21,650 bases of DNA from assembly GCA_964370195.1 (NCBI GenBank), contig CAYJIH010000031.1, positions 1 through 21,650 on the forward strand, in the 5' to 3' direction. The notes beneath the pieces were generated by a model, which ran no database searches, was not told the DNA's origin, and worked only from the letters and a program-made list of their open reading frames with translations. The stretch's first letter is position 1. Each line of letters begins with the position of its first letter. Shown here piece by piece: positions 14,081 to 21,601 of this stretch. Position numbers and translations under genes: made by a program. The stretch is from JAAYCI01 sp964370195. Its GTDB lineage: Bacteria > Bacillota > Clostridia > Oscillospirales > Ruminococcaceae.

Positions 14081-15268
14081 ATGAATTATGATAACCTAAT
14101 TTCCAAAAGTGCCGGGAAAATGCGTCCGTCCGGCATTCGTAAATTTTTCGATATTGCAGCCGAGATGAAAGATTGCATCACACTTGGCGTGGGCGAGCCG
14201 GATTTTGATACGCCACTTGCCATTCGTGAGGCAGGCATAAAAAGTTTGCAAGATGGGCACACCTTTTACACGTCCAACACCGGGATGATGGAGTTGCGCG
14301 AGGAGATTTGCCGCTATTTACAGCGCCGTTTTTCTCTTTCGTACGAAGCGAAAACACAAACACTTGTTACCGTGGGCGGCAGCGAGGGCATCGATTTATG
14401 CATTCGTGCACTGGTAAACCCGGGCGATGAGGTCATTATTCCCGAGCCATGTTTTGTCAGTTATCATCCCATCACCACATTGGTGGGCGGTGTGCCGGTT
14501 CCCATTCCGCTTAAAAACGAAAATCGCTTTAAACTTACAGCAGAAGAGCTGAAAAAAGCCATTACACCGCGCACAAAATTGCTTGTGTTTCCATTCCCCA
14601 GCAACCCAACGGGCGGCGTGATGCGCAGAGAAGAAATGGAAGAAATTGCCGAGGTATTGCGCGGCACAGACATCACCGTGTTAAGTGATGAGATTTATGC
14701 GGAGCTTACTTATGGAGAGGCTGAACACGTCAGCATTGCACAGCTTCCCGGCATGATAGAGCGCACGGTATTGGTAAACGGCTTTTCAAAAGCGTATGCC
14801 ATGACGGGCTGGCGCCTTGGATATGTGTGCGGGCCGGAGCGCCTGATAGCGGCCATGAACACCATTCACCAAGCGGCCATTATGTGCGCGCCCACCACAA
14901 GCCAGTATGCAGCCATTGTGGCCTTGCAAGAGGGACAAGACGACATTGCCAGAATGCGCGAAGAATACAACCGCCGTCGTTTGTTTTTAATGGGGCGTTT
15001 TGAAGAGCTTGGCTTGCCATGTTTTGAGCCGGAAGGTGCCTTTTACGTGTTCCCGGATATTCGCGACACCGGCCTTACCTCGGGCGAGTTTTGCGAGCGC
15101 CTGCTGCTGGAGTATAAGGTGGCTGTGGTGCCCGGCACTGCTTTTGGCGATTGTGGCGAGGGCTTTATTCGCATCAGTTATGCGTACTCACAAGAGCATC
15201 TTGAGGAGGCCTTTAAACGCATCGGCCAGTTTTTGCAAGTGTTGAAACAAGAAAGAGGCAAGGCTTGA
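14081..15268 (+). CDS. PLP-dependent class I/II aminotransferase (AspC-like)
   Basis: Fold-type I aminotransferase that moves an amino group between an amino acid and a 2-oxo acid. The 395 residues have family-normal length. Visible motifs are the N-terminal GVGEPDFDTP (36-45), SNPTGG (174-179), SDEIYAELTY (202-211), and GFSKAYAMTGWRLG (234-247) with PLP-binding Lys237. The C-terminal FIRISYAYS carries the substrate-carboxylate Arg. The specificity (aspartate, aromatic amino acids or another) cannot be read with certainty. The start follows AAAGGAG by about eleven bases. The last codons overlap the next start codon, so the gene is coupled to the DUF362-ferredoxin gene, with ispE behind. Confidence 0.92.
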   Translation: MNYDNLISKSAGKMRPSGIRKFFDIAAEMKDCITLGVGEPDFDTPLAIREAGIKSLQDGHTFYTSNTGMMELREEICRYLQRRFSLSYEAKTQTLVTVGGSEGIDLCIRALVNPGDEVIIPEPCFVSYHPITTLVGGVPVPIPLKNENRFKLTAEELKKAITPRTKLLVFPFPSNPTGGVMRREEMEEIAEVLRGTDITVLSDEIYAELTYGEAEHVSIAQLPGMIERTVLVNGFSKAYAMTGWRLGYVCGPERLIAAMNTIHQAAIMCAPTTSQYAAIVALQEGQDDIARMREEYNRRRLFLMGRFEELGLPCFEPEGAFYVFPDIRDTGLTSGEFCERLLLEYKVAVVPGTAFGDCGEGFIRISYAYSQEHLEEAFKRIGQFLQVLKQERGKA

Positions 15269-16419
15269 TTGAGCACGTTTTTATAGAAAATGTAACACCG
15301 AACGACAAACAAGCAGCTGCTCGTGCGATCGAGCGGCTGTTTTCGCAATTTCCGCCATCGGCACTGCCGCAGGCGGGGATGCATGTGCTGTTAAAGCCAA
15401 ATCTTTTGGCAAAGCACGCACCGGAAAAGGCGGTTACAACACATCCGGACGTATTGTACGGTGTGGTGAAAGCGCTGCACAAACGGAACGTAACAAACAT
15501 CACCTTGGCAGATTCGCCCGGTGGCCCACACACGAAAGCCGGCATGCAGGCCATTTATCGTGGCTGCAGATTAGAGGCGCTGTGTAAGGAACTGGGTGTG
15601 CGCATGAATGTGAGTGCAGACGGCGGAAAACTCACGTGTGGCGAAGGGCGGCTTGTGCGTGAATTTACCGTGCTAGAGGCTGTTTTGCAGGCGGATTACA
15701 TTCTCAATTTGCCAAAATTAAAAACACACGTGCTTACCGGCATGAGTGGCGCTTGTAAAAATTTGTTTGGATGCGTGCCGGGGCTTTTGAAAGCAGAGTT
15801 TCACATGCGCTTTCCTGAACGCGAACATTTTGGCGAGATGCTGGTGGATTTGTGCGAGGGGATAAAGCCCGGGTTGCATTTGATGGATGGGATTCTTGGC
15901 ATGGAAGGGGACGGCCCGGCCGGTGGCACACCGCGCGAAACCGGGGTGCTTTTGGCGTCACAAAACGCGCATTTGCTAGATTTGAGTGTATGCCATTTAA
16001 TGGGGCTTGCGCCGCAAACGGTGCCCACTTTGGCCGCGGCTATAGGGCGCGGGCTGTGTGCAAAAACACTGGAGCCACACGTTTTAAAGGCGAGCAGTGG
16101 GCAGGTGCCTGTGCCATTTGAACAGTTTTGTTTGCCGGCCAGCATGGCGCCTACCATGGATTTTTCGCGCAATGTACCGCCGTTTATGCGCCGTGCGGCC
16201 GCCTGGTTTGCCGCGTTTTCGGCGCCACACCCTGTTGTGAAGCGGGCCGAATGCATCCGTTGCAAAAAATGTATGGACATTTGCCCGGTTGATGCAATTG
16301 AGTTGAAAACCAAGGCGGTTAAAATTAGTAAAGCAAAGTGTATCCGCTGTTTTTGCTGCCACGAAATGTGCCCGGTGAAGGCGATTTCTGTAAAAACAGT
16401 ACCGCTATATCGAATATGA
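15265..16419 (+). CDS. DUF362 protein with two C-terminal [4Fe-4S] ferredoxin motifs
   Basis: The N-terminal two thirds (about 5-290) match the DUF362 family, whose biochemical function is not known; visible signs are HVLLKPNLL (40-48) and LNLPKLKTH (147-155). The C-terminus is a bacterial-type two-cluster ferredoxin: C330, C333, C336, C340 and C359, C362, C365, C369, each set followed by Pro. This arrangement is frequent in strict anaerobes. Translation starts at TTG 15265, which overlaps the aminotransferase stop in TTGA, with an AGAGG site close before it; coupling explains the weak start codon. The protein has no signal peptide or membrane segment. It may move electrons to a partner enzyme. 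Its place between an aminotransferase and ispE does not settle the role. Confidence 0.88.
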   Translation: MIEHVFIENVTPNDKQAAARAIERLFSQFPPSALPQAGMHVLLKPNLLAKHAPEKAVTTHPDVLYGVVKALHKRNVTNITLADSPGGPHTKAGMQAIYRGCRLEALCKELGVRMNVSADGGKLTCGEGRLVREFTVLEAVLQADYILNLPKLKTHVLTGMSGACKNLFGCVPGLLKAEFHMRFPEREHFGEMLVDLCEGIKPGLHLMDGILGMEGDGPAGGTPRETGVLLASQNAHLLDLSVCHLMGLAPQTVPTLAAAIGRGLCAKTLEPHVLKASSGQVPVPFEQFCLPASMAPTMDFSRNVPPFMRRAAAWFAAFSAPHPVVKRAECIRCKKCMDICPVDAIELKTKAVKISKAKCIRCFCCHEMCPVKAISVKTVPLYRI

Positions 16420-16446
16420 TCCATTGTAGAGGGAGACGAAAAGCAC

Positions 16447-17331
16447 ATGGCAAATGCACTGAAAAAAGTGGTGGTGCGCGTTCCGGCAAAGCTAAATTTG
16501 GCACTGGATATCGTGGGCCTTGCACCAAATGGGTATCATCTGCTGGATATGTTGATGCAAAGCATCAGCTTATACGAAACGGTGGAAATTACAAGGAGCA
16601 TGGGGTATTCCCTGCGTTGCCCGGGCAGTAAAATTCCCACAGGCGAGCAAAACACAGCCACCATGGCCAGCCGTGTGTTTTTTACAGAGCTTGGTTTGCT
16701 GGGTGGGGCGGATGTTGTGGTGCACAAAACAACACCGGCACGCGCCGGCATGGGCGGTGGCAGTGCCGATGCTGCCGGTGTGCTGGTGGGCTTAAATGAG
16801 TTGTATGGGGCACGTTTAACAATAGCAGAATTGCAAGCGCTTGGCGTACAAGTGGGGGCCGATGTGCCTTTTGCACTGCAAGGCGGCACAGCGCGTGTGC
16901 AGGGAATTGGCGAGCAAATGCAGGCGGTAGCATCGTTGCCACCGTGTTACTTTGCAGTGGCGATGCCAACGAATGGTGTGTCCACACCAACGGCGTATAA
17001 GCGCTACGATGAAGTGGGCAGCAGTGTGCACCCGGATATGCCGGCAGTATTGCATGCGCTGCAAAGCGGCAATTTGCATGCATTTGCCGGCGAAATGAAA
17101 AATGCACTGGAAGAGGCAAACGGCGGCAGCATCACACCGAAAATTCGTGCCTGTTTGCAAACGCATGGCGCGCTTGGCTCTATGATGACGGGCAGTGGTG
17201 CGGCTGTATTTGGTTTGTTTGAAGAGGAAACAGCGGCACAAACAGCGGCGCGCGCCTTAAAACAGCTGGTGCCAAACACGTTTGTGGTAAGGCCTGTTGC
17301 ACATGGCCCATGCGTTGTGGAAACGGCATAA
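16447..17331 (+). CDS. ispE: 4-diphosphocytidyl-2-C-methyl-D-erythritol kinase
   Basis: ATP-dependent GHMP kinase that phosphorylates CDP-methylerythritol in the MEP route to isoprenoid precursors. The 294 residues show PAKLNLAL (13-20) with the active-site Lys15, GYHLLDMLMQS (29-39), the glycine-rich ATP loop GMGGGSADAAG (101-111), and MTGSGAAVFGLF at about 240-251. Length is normal for the family. An AGGGAG site lies 11 bases before the ATG. It starts 27 bases after the DUF362 gene, so all three genes from 14081 onward are probably one transcript. No terminator is clear after it; the tRNA promoter follows. Confidence 0.96.
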   Translation: MANALKKVVVRVPAKLNLALDIVGLAPNGYHLLDMLMQSISLYETVEITRSMGYSLRCPGSKIPTGEQNTATMASRVFFTELGLLGGADVVVHKTTPARAGMGGGSADAAGVLVGLNELYGARLTIAELQALGVQVGADVPFALQGGTARVQGIGEQMQAVASLPPCYFAVAMPTNGVSTPTAYKRYDEVGSSVHPDMPAVLHALQSGNLHAFAGEMKNALEEANGGSITPKIRACLQTHGALGSMMTGSGAAVFGLFEEETAAQTAARALKQLVPNTFVVRPVAHGPCVVETA

Positions 17332-17375
17332 TTGTTTGATGTGGCAATAAATATAAATTTTTTATAAAAGAAGGA

Positions 17376-17404
17376 TTGACAGACTTAAAAAAATATGCTA
17401 TCCT
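17376..17404 (+). promoter_or_regulatory. Promoter of the tRNA-His/tRNA-Gln pair
   Basis: Consensus TTGACA (17376-17381), 17-base spacer, TATCCT (17399-17404). The predicted start is about 70 bases before tRNA-His, leaving a trimmed leader. A second TATAAT at 17470-17475 sits six bases before the tRNA but has no -35 box at a suitable distance. Confidence 0.72.
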
Positions 17405-17480
17405 ATTATAGCGTCATAATGTGTGAAGCATGGAGGGTGTTTTGAGCTCCGCTGCACGGACGTAGCGTTTATAATGGTGT

Positions 17481-17558
17481 GGTGGGTATAGCTCAGATGG
17501 TTAGAGTGCCAGGTTGTGGCCCTGGAGGCCGTGGGTTCAAATCCCATTATCCACCCCA
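17481..17558 (+). tRNA. tRNA-His (anticodon GTG)
   Basis: Acceptor arms GTGGGTA (17482-17488) and TATCCAC (17548-17554) pair with one G-T. The anticodon stem CCAGG/CCTGG holds the loop TTGTGGC, so the anticodon is GTG. The extra G at 17481 and C at 17555 are the G-1 and C73 pair specific to tRNA-His. CCA is encoded (17556-17558). Confidence 0.97.
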
Positions 17559-17561
17559 TTT

Positions 17562-17590
17562 ATAAAAGCGGGCGATTTGTTCGCTTTTAT
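17562..17590 (+). terminator. Hairpin between tRNA-His and tRNA-Gln
   Basis: ATAAAAGCG (17562-17570) and CGCTTTTAT (17582-17590) form a perfect nine-base stem with an 11-base loop, filling the 37-base spacer between two tRNAs. It resembles a terminator with a poor T-run, but as no promoter fits between the tRNAs it may serve as a processing or partial-termination element. Confidence 0.5.
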
Positions 17591-17595
17591 TATAC

Positions 17596-17670
17596 TGGCC
17601 TGTCGGCAAGCGGTAAGCCACCAGACTTTGACTCTGGCATTCGTAGGTTCGAATCCTGCCAGGCCAACCA
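17596..17670 (+). tRNA. tRNA-Gln (anticodon TTG)
   Basis: Acceptor TGGCCTG (17596-17602) pairs with CAGGCCA (17660-17666); discriminator A and encoded CCA follow (17667-17670). The anticodon stem CCAGA/TCTGG holds CTTTGAC, giving TTG. D and T arms are normal. Confidence 0.96.
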
Positions 17671-17711
17671 AGCTGCTGTGAACTTTATTGAGTTTACAGC
17701 AGCTTTTTTTT
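17671..17711 (+). terminator. Strong terminator of the tRNA-His/tRNA-Gln unit
   Basis: AGCTGCTGT (17671-17679) pairs perfectly with ACAGCAGCT (17696-17704), with further AACT/AGTT pairing inside, and ends in eight T (17704-17711). It begins directly after the tRNA CCA. Confidence 0.93.
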
Positions 17712-17893
17712 GTGAATAAGAACACCTTGCAATAAGGGCTGGAAAGGCACCGCTGGCAAAGTTGGATTTTGCAAAGATTTCGTTTGTTCATAGCACCGCT
17801 TGGTGTATCCGCTTGCACCCTTGTGGTGAAAACCGCCGAATGGCGTGCGTGCCATACAAAAGAGGGTTTATAAAAACAAAAATAGGAATATTG

Positions 17894-17922
17894 TTGAAAA
17901 AAATCGAATGGCGAAGTATAGT
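17894..17922 (+). promoter_or_regulatory. Promoter of the zinc-ribbon/TPM operon
   Basis: TTGAAA (17894-17899), 17-base spacer, TATAGT (17917-17922), about 30 bases before the ATG at 17961. I see nothing else in the gap from 17712 to this site. Confidence 0.65.
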
Positions 17923-17960
17923 GGAAGAAGAGTGTGGAAAAAAGGTAAAGGGGCGAATTT

Positions 17961-19130
17961 ATGCCAACACAAATAACAAATTATCAATGCCCGGCCTGCA
18001 CAGGCCCTTTGCATTTTGAGGGGCAAAGCGGGACGCTAAAGTGCGAATATTGTGGTAGTTCATTTCAGGTGGGCGAAATAGAAGCTTTGTATGCAGAAAA
18101 AGAACAAAAGGCTGCAGCAGCATATGTGCAAGACGCAGAGAAACAGCCGGCTGCGGGCGGGCAGGTAGAACAACAGGAAAACGTGCCGCCAAAAGCAGAA
18201 AATGTGCAGGCGGCGTGGAGCACCCAGTTTTTACAAAGCGACTGGGGTGATGATACGGTGCATATGCAGGTGTATAGTTGCCCTTCGTGTGGGGCGGAAG
18301 TGATTTGCGACGACACAACCGCCGCCACGAGTTGCTTATATTGTGGAAACCCCACCGTGGTGCCGGGGCAGTTTGCCGGCGCGCTGAAGCCGGATTATGT
18401 AATTCCCTTTAAAGTGGACAAAGAAGCGGCAAAGAATGCTTTGAAAAACCATTGTAAAGGCAAATTTCTTTTGCCAAAATTCTTTTCTAAAGAAGTGCAT
18501 ATCGAGGAAATGAAAGGCGTCTATGTGCCGTTTTGGCTGTTCAGCGGCAGTGTATATGCCGATGTAACTTATAAGGCAACCACTTCCACCACAACAAGTT
18601 CTTCCTCGCATACCACCACCACCACACACCACTATAATGTGCGCAGAGCCGGCACGGTGGCGTTCCAGAATATTCCGGTGGATGCTTCCAGCAAGATGCC
18701 GAACGATTATATGGAGTCGATTGAACCATACGACTACAGTGAGCTAAAGCCTTTCTCCACGGCTTATATGCCGGGCTTTTTTGCTGATAAGTATGATGTG
18801 GCTGTGCAAGAGTGCACACCGCGTGCCGACGAGCGTGCCCAAAATTCGGCACTTCAAATTATGCGCAGACAAACAACTGCGTATACATCATGTGTAGAAA
18901 AAGCAAAAAATATACAATTGAGTAGAGGAAACGTGGCGTATGCTCTAGCGCCGGTATGGCTGCTTACAACACGTTGGAACAACAAGGTGTACTTTTTTGC
19001 GGTAAACGGGCAAACCGGCCGTTTTGCAGGCAATTTGCCTTGCTCAAAGGCAAGGTTTGCGGCGGCACTGGCAGGAATTACTGTGTTTGTGGCGGCTCTT
19101 TGTATGGCGGGATGGTATATATTTGCTTAG
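17961..19130 (+). CDS. Double zinc-ribbon protein with a C-terminal membrane anchor
   Basis: A 389-residue protein with two TFIIB-like zinc ribbons, one at the N-terminus (C10, C13, C28, C31) and one in the middle (C107, C110, C125, C128). An Ala/Gln/Glu linker lies between them. The rest is a larger domain (about 140-365) containing an unusual Thr/Ser/His tract (207-224), then one transmembrane helix (about 366-388) at the very end. Similar proteins are often labelled as PriA-like or zinc-ribbon proteins only because of the metal sites; it has no helicase motifs. A tail anchor would leave the zinc ribbons in the cytoplasm. An AAAGGGG site stands seven bases before the ATG. It is 12 bases from the TPM gene, and this pairing suggests a shared envelope-related role. 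Function unknown. Confidence 0.82.
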   Translation: MPTQITNYQCPACTGPLHFEGQSGTLKCEYCGSSFQVGEIEALYAEKEQKAAAAYVQDAEKQPAAGGQVEQQENVPPKAENVQAAWSTQFLQSDWGDDTVHMQVYSCPSCGAEVICDDTTAATSCLYCGNPTVVPGQFAGALKPDYVIPFKVDKEAAKNALKNHCKGKFLLPKFFSKEVHIEEMKGVYVPFWLFSGSVYADVTYKATTSTTTSSSSHTTTTTHHYNVRRAGTVAFQNIPVDASSKMPNDYMESIEPYDYSELKPFSTAYMPGFFADKYDVAVQECTPRADERAQNSALQIMRRQTTAYTSCVEKAKNIQLSRGNVAYALAPVWLLTTRWNNKVYFFAVNGQTGRFAGNLPCSKARFAAALAGITVFVAALCMAGWYIFA

Positions 19131-19142
19131 GAAGGGGATAAC

Positions 19143-20360
19143 ATGAAACAAAAAAGAGTGGTAGCGCTTTGTATGGCGCTGATGTGGATGCTGTTGCTCT
19201 CGCATTCTGTGATGGCTTCAGAGGGCGCGCCGGAAGCCGCAGTGTCCGGGCCGTCCTTTGTGCTTGACTATACAAACACGTTGTCTGATGACGAGACGGC
19301 GTATTTGGAAGGGCGTGCGACTGAAATAGAGAACAATCATGGTGTGGGCGCATATGTGGTGATTGTGGACGACTATACCAGCCAGAATGCGAATGAAGCG
19401 ACACAAGCGGCAATCAATGAAGCCTCTTTGCAAGAGGGCGGTGCGCATGTTTTAACAATCGGCCTCAGTCAGGGCGATTATCTGTATACAAGCAGTGATG
19501 AAACCGCCGCCAACACGATACCCTCCATGTTGGATGCCAATTATGAAAAAACCTGGGGCGCAGGGGATTTATTCGCGTTTATTACCATGTACTATGCTGT
19601 GTGCGAAAAGGAGGCTACATCTGTTTCTTCGGCAACGGAAGGTGTGGTGGCCACATCCGATATCGTCGTAAGTGAAGTGATGGACACGGCAGATATTATT
19701 ACAGACGAGGAAGAAGAAGTGCTTCGGCAAACAGCACAACGCATTGCCGAAGAGCAGGAAGTAGCAGTGTATATTTTGACGCTGGCAGATTACCAAAAAA
19801 CATTTGGTGCGGGGGATATTTACTACGGTGCCACAGACTTTTATACTGAAAAAGGGCTGGGGTATGGCGAAGAGCAGAACGGCGTGCTTTTGGTGTTAAG
19901 CATGGCAGACCGAGATTATGCATATATTTCGTACGGAGACAGAGCAAACCGTATTTTTAGCGACAATGCCAAAATTGAGATTGAGGATGAATTTCTAAGT
20001 GAATTTGCCCAAAATGAATGGTATGATGGTTTTTCTGTTTTTTTAAGTGACACAGAATTCAAATTAGAATATCCGTGGCTGGATGGGCTTATTTTAATTG
20101 CCGTTATGTTGTTGGTGGGGCTTGTTGTAGCATTTTTTGTGGTGTTTGGCATGTATAAGCAGTTAAAAAACGTTAATAAAAGTCATGCTGCGGGCAACTA
20201 TTTGCCAAGCGGTGGCGTGAATATACAGGTGAAAGAAGATGTGTATACCCACACAACGACACGCCGTGTGGCAAATGTAAAAAGCAGTGGCAGTGGCGGT
20301 GGTGGCGGTGGCCGCAGTTTCAGTGGCGGTGGATTTTCCGGAAGAAGTGGTAAATTCTAA
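19143..20360 (+). CDS. Membrane protein with two tandem TPM domains
   Basis: A secreted-then-anchored protein of 405 residues. A signal peptide (about 1-25) is followed by two TPM (TLP18.3/Psb32/MOLO-1) domains in tandem: the first about 37-155, starting FVLDYTNTLSDDE, the second about 179-305, starting VMDTADIITDEEE. A transmembrane helix (about 314-337) and a Gly/Ser-rich cytoplasmic tail (380-405, with six consecutive Gly at 385-390) end it, as in other bacterial TPM proteins. TPM domains have been linked to photosystem repair, acetylcholine-receptor assembly and phosphatase activity in plants and animals; the role in bacteria is not settled. The first copy keeps the fold pattern but is less regular than the second. 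AAGGGG lies five bases before the ATG, and it is co-transcribed with the zinc-ribbon gene. It ends 20 bases from the convergent radical SAM gene. Confidence 0.88.
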   Translation: MKQKRVVALCMALMWMLLLSHSVMASEGAPEAAVSGPSFVLDYTNTLSDDETAYLEGRATEIENNHGVGAYVVIVDDYTSQNANEATQAAINEASLQEGGAHVLTIGLSQGDYLYTSSDETAANTIPSMLDANYEKTWGAGDLFAFITMYYAVCEKEATSVSSATEGVVATSDIVVSEVMDTADIITDEEEEVLRQTAQRIAEEQEVAVYILTLADYQKTFGAGDIYYGATDFYTEKGLGYGEEQNGVLLVLSMADRDYAYISYGDRANRIFSDNAKIEIEDEFLSEFAQNEWYDGFSVFLSDTEFKLEYPWLDGLILIAVMLLVGLVVAFFVVFGMYKQLKNVNKSHAAGNYLPSGGVNIQVKEDVYTHTTTRRVANVKSSGSGGGGGGRSFSGGGFSGRSGKF

Positions 20361-20380
20361 ATACATGGTTGTTTTGTATG

Positions 20381-21250
20381 TTATTCGTTGAAAAAAGACA
20401 GCTGTGTTTCGTGCTGTGGAAAATCCCATACGAACGGAAAAACATTTTTTTCACCATAGAGGATATCATTTTTGGCACAAAAGCGTCGTGTTTTTTGTGA
20501 AAGGGTTGCACTTTGTGGGCTTCTTAGGCCATAAGCGGAGCCAAAGCGGCGCATGTATGTTTGTTTGAGGCCGGGGAAGTGTGCGTCCAGTTGTTTATAA
20601 AAATATTCCCGATTGCCAAAGCGGAGTGTCATACCAAAGCCAAAGGTGACGATGCCCTTTACACCGGCTTGTTTGCAGTAGTCCAAAAGGCCCAGAAGAT
20701 TTTCTTCATTGTCGTTGAGAAAGGGCAATGTGGGCGTTAGCCATACAATGGTGGGAATGCCGGCTTTTTGCAGTTCTTGTAACACCTCAAAACGGCGTTT
20801 GCTTGTGCAAACGTGTGGCTCCAGTGTTTTGCATAAGGCTTCATCAAAGGTGGTCAGCGTCATTTGCACCACGCACTTTGTTTGTGCATGTAGGCGCTGT
20901 AAAAGGTCAATGTCTCGCAAAATCAGGTCGGATTTTGTAAGCAAGGCAATACCAAATTCATGCTTTAAAATGGTTTCAAGGCATTTTCGAGTGATTTCCA
21001 GTTCTTTTTCAAGTGGAAGATAGGGGTCTGTCATAGCACCGGTGACAAGCATGGATTTTTTACGTTTTTTAGAAAGTTCCTTTTCTAAAAGTTCCACAGC
21101 ATTTGTTTTTATTTCTACATCTTCGAAGGTATATGTTTTTCCATATATTTCACTGCGTGAATCGCAATAAATACATCCGTGTGTGCATCCACGATATACA
21201 TTGAAAGAATTTTTGGCGGATAAAAGTGTTTTGGCGGTGATTTCTTGCAC
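20381..21250 (-). CDS. SPL-like radical SAM protein
   Basis: Radical SAM enzyme of the spore-photolyase-like (SPL/Rv2578c) group. The start is GTG at 21250, chosen because GGAGG lies seven bases before it and the translation begins with the family-typical QEITAKTLL. The open frame continues upstream to 21427 without a ribosome site. The 289-residue protein has the [4Fe-4S] motif CTHGCIYC (C22, C26, C29) preceded by NVYRG, then GAMTDPYLPLEKE (about 76-88), LTKSD and LTPTLPFLND. The C-terminal segment carries MRRFG and SPQSATL. Members are radical enzymes whose substrates are mostly unknown; DNA lesion repair is established only for true spore photolyase, which is longer and better conserved. 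It is a lone gene with its own promoter. Confidence 0.85.
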   Translation of the reverse strand: MQEITAKTLLSAKNSFNVYRGCTHGCIYCDSRSEIYGKTYTFEDVEIKTNAVELLEKELSKKRKKSMLVTGAMTDPYLPLEKELEITRKCLETILKHEFGIALLTKSDLILRDIDLLQRLHAQTKCVVQMTLTTFDEALCKTLEPHVCTSKRRFEVLQELQKAGIPTIVWLTPTLPFLNDNEENLLGLLDYCKQAGVKGIVTFGFGMTLRFGNREYFYKQLDAHFPGLKQTYMRRFGSAYGLRSPQSATLSQKTRRFCAKNDILYGEKNVFPFVWDFPQHETQLSFFNE

Positions 21251-21344
21251 GTAAAGACCTCCAATTATTGTTGGCGAAAAAGCGACAGAGTGTGCGATTA
21301 AGGCGCCAATGTCTTTTGCTAGATTGAATAAATGCGTTAAAAAA

Positions 21345-21373
21345 ATCATATCATATAGAAAATGTTTTTGCAA
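21345..21373 (-). promoter_or_regulatory. Promoter of the radical SAM gene
   Basis: Minus-strand TTGCAA (21368-21373), 17-base spacer, TATGAT (21345-21350). Transcription would start near 21338 and leave about 90 bases before the GTG start. Confidence 0.6.
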
Positions 21374-21454
21374 AAAGACAGAGCGTGTTTTAGTGCATGT
21401 GGGTGAGAAGGCTGGTGGACCTTGCATAAAATAGGCATTATAAGGAAATAGTTC

Positions 21455-21483
21455 TTGACAGTGAGCGTGAAAAACGGTATAAT
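21455..21483 (+). promoter_or_regulatory. Full-consensus promoter of the second tRNA unit
   Basis: Perfect TTGACA (21455-21460), 17-base spacer, perfect TATAAT (21478-21483). The start would be near 21490, about 12 bases before tRNA-Gln. Confidence 0.9.
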
Positions 21484-21501
21484 TTTTTATGCATTAGCTT
21501 T

Positions 21502-21575
21502 TGCGGAATTGTGTAATGGTAGCACGACAGACTCTGACTCTGTTTGTCTGGGTTCAAATCCTAGTTCCGCAACCA
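21502..21575 (+). tRNA. tRNA-Gln (anticodon CTG)
   Basis: Acceptor TGCGGAA (21502-21508) pairs with TTCCGCA (21565-21571); discriminator A at 21572 and CCA at 21573-21575. The anticodon stem ACAGA/TCTGT holds CTCTGAC, giving CTG. This is the second glutamine acceptor in the window. Confidence 0.96.
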
Positions 21576-21577
21576 GA

Positions 21578-21601
21578 GCGGCAATTCTGCCGCGTATTTT
21601 T
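21578..21601 (+). terminator. Terminator-like hairpin between tRNA-Gln and tRNA-Pro
   Basis: GCGGCA (21578-21583) and TGCCGC (21588-21593) form a perfect GC-rich stem with an ATTC loop, then GTATTTTT to 21601. It looks like an intrinsic terminator, yet a second tRNA starts at the next base and no promoter fits in between. Confidence 0.6.

Noticed and set aside
17762..18019. Small gene before the zinc-ribbon gene
   Set aside because: It overlaps the zinc-ribbon gene start in another frame, spans its promoter, and has no ribosome site.
20361..20380. Bidirectional terminator between the convergent TPM and radical SAM genes
   Set aside because: ATACA and TGTAT can pair with a nine-base loop, but the stem is five weak pairs without GC and without a proper T-run.
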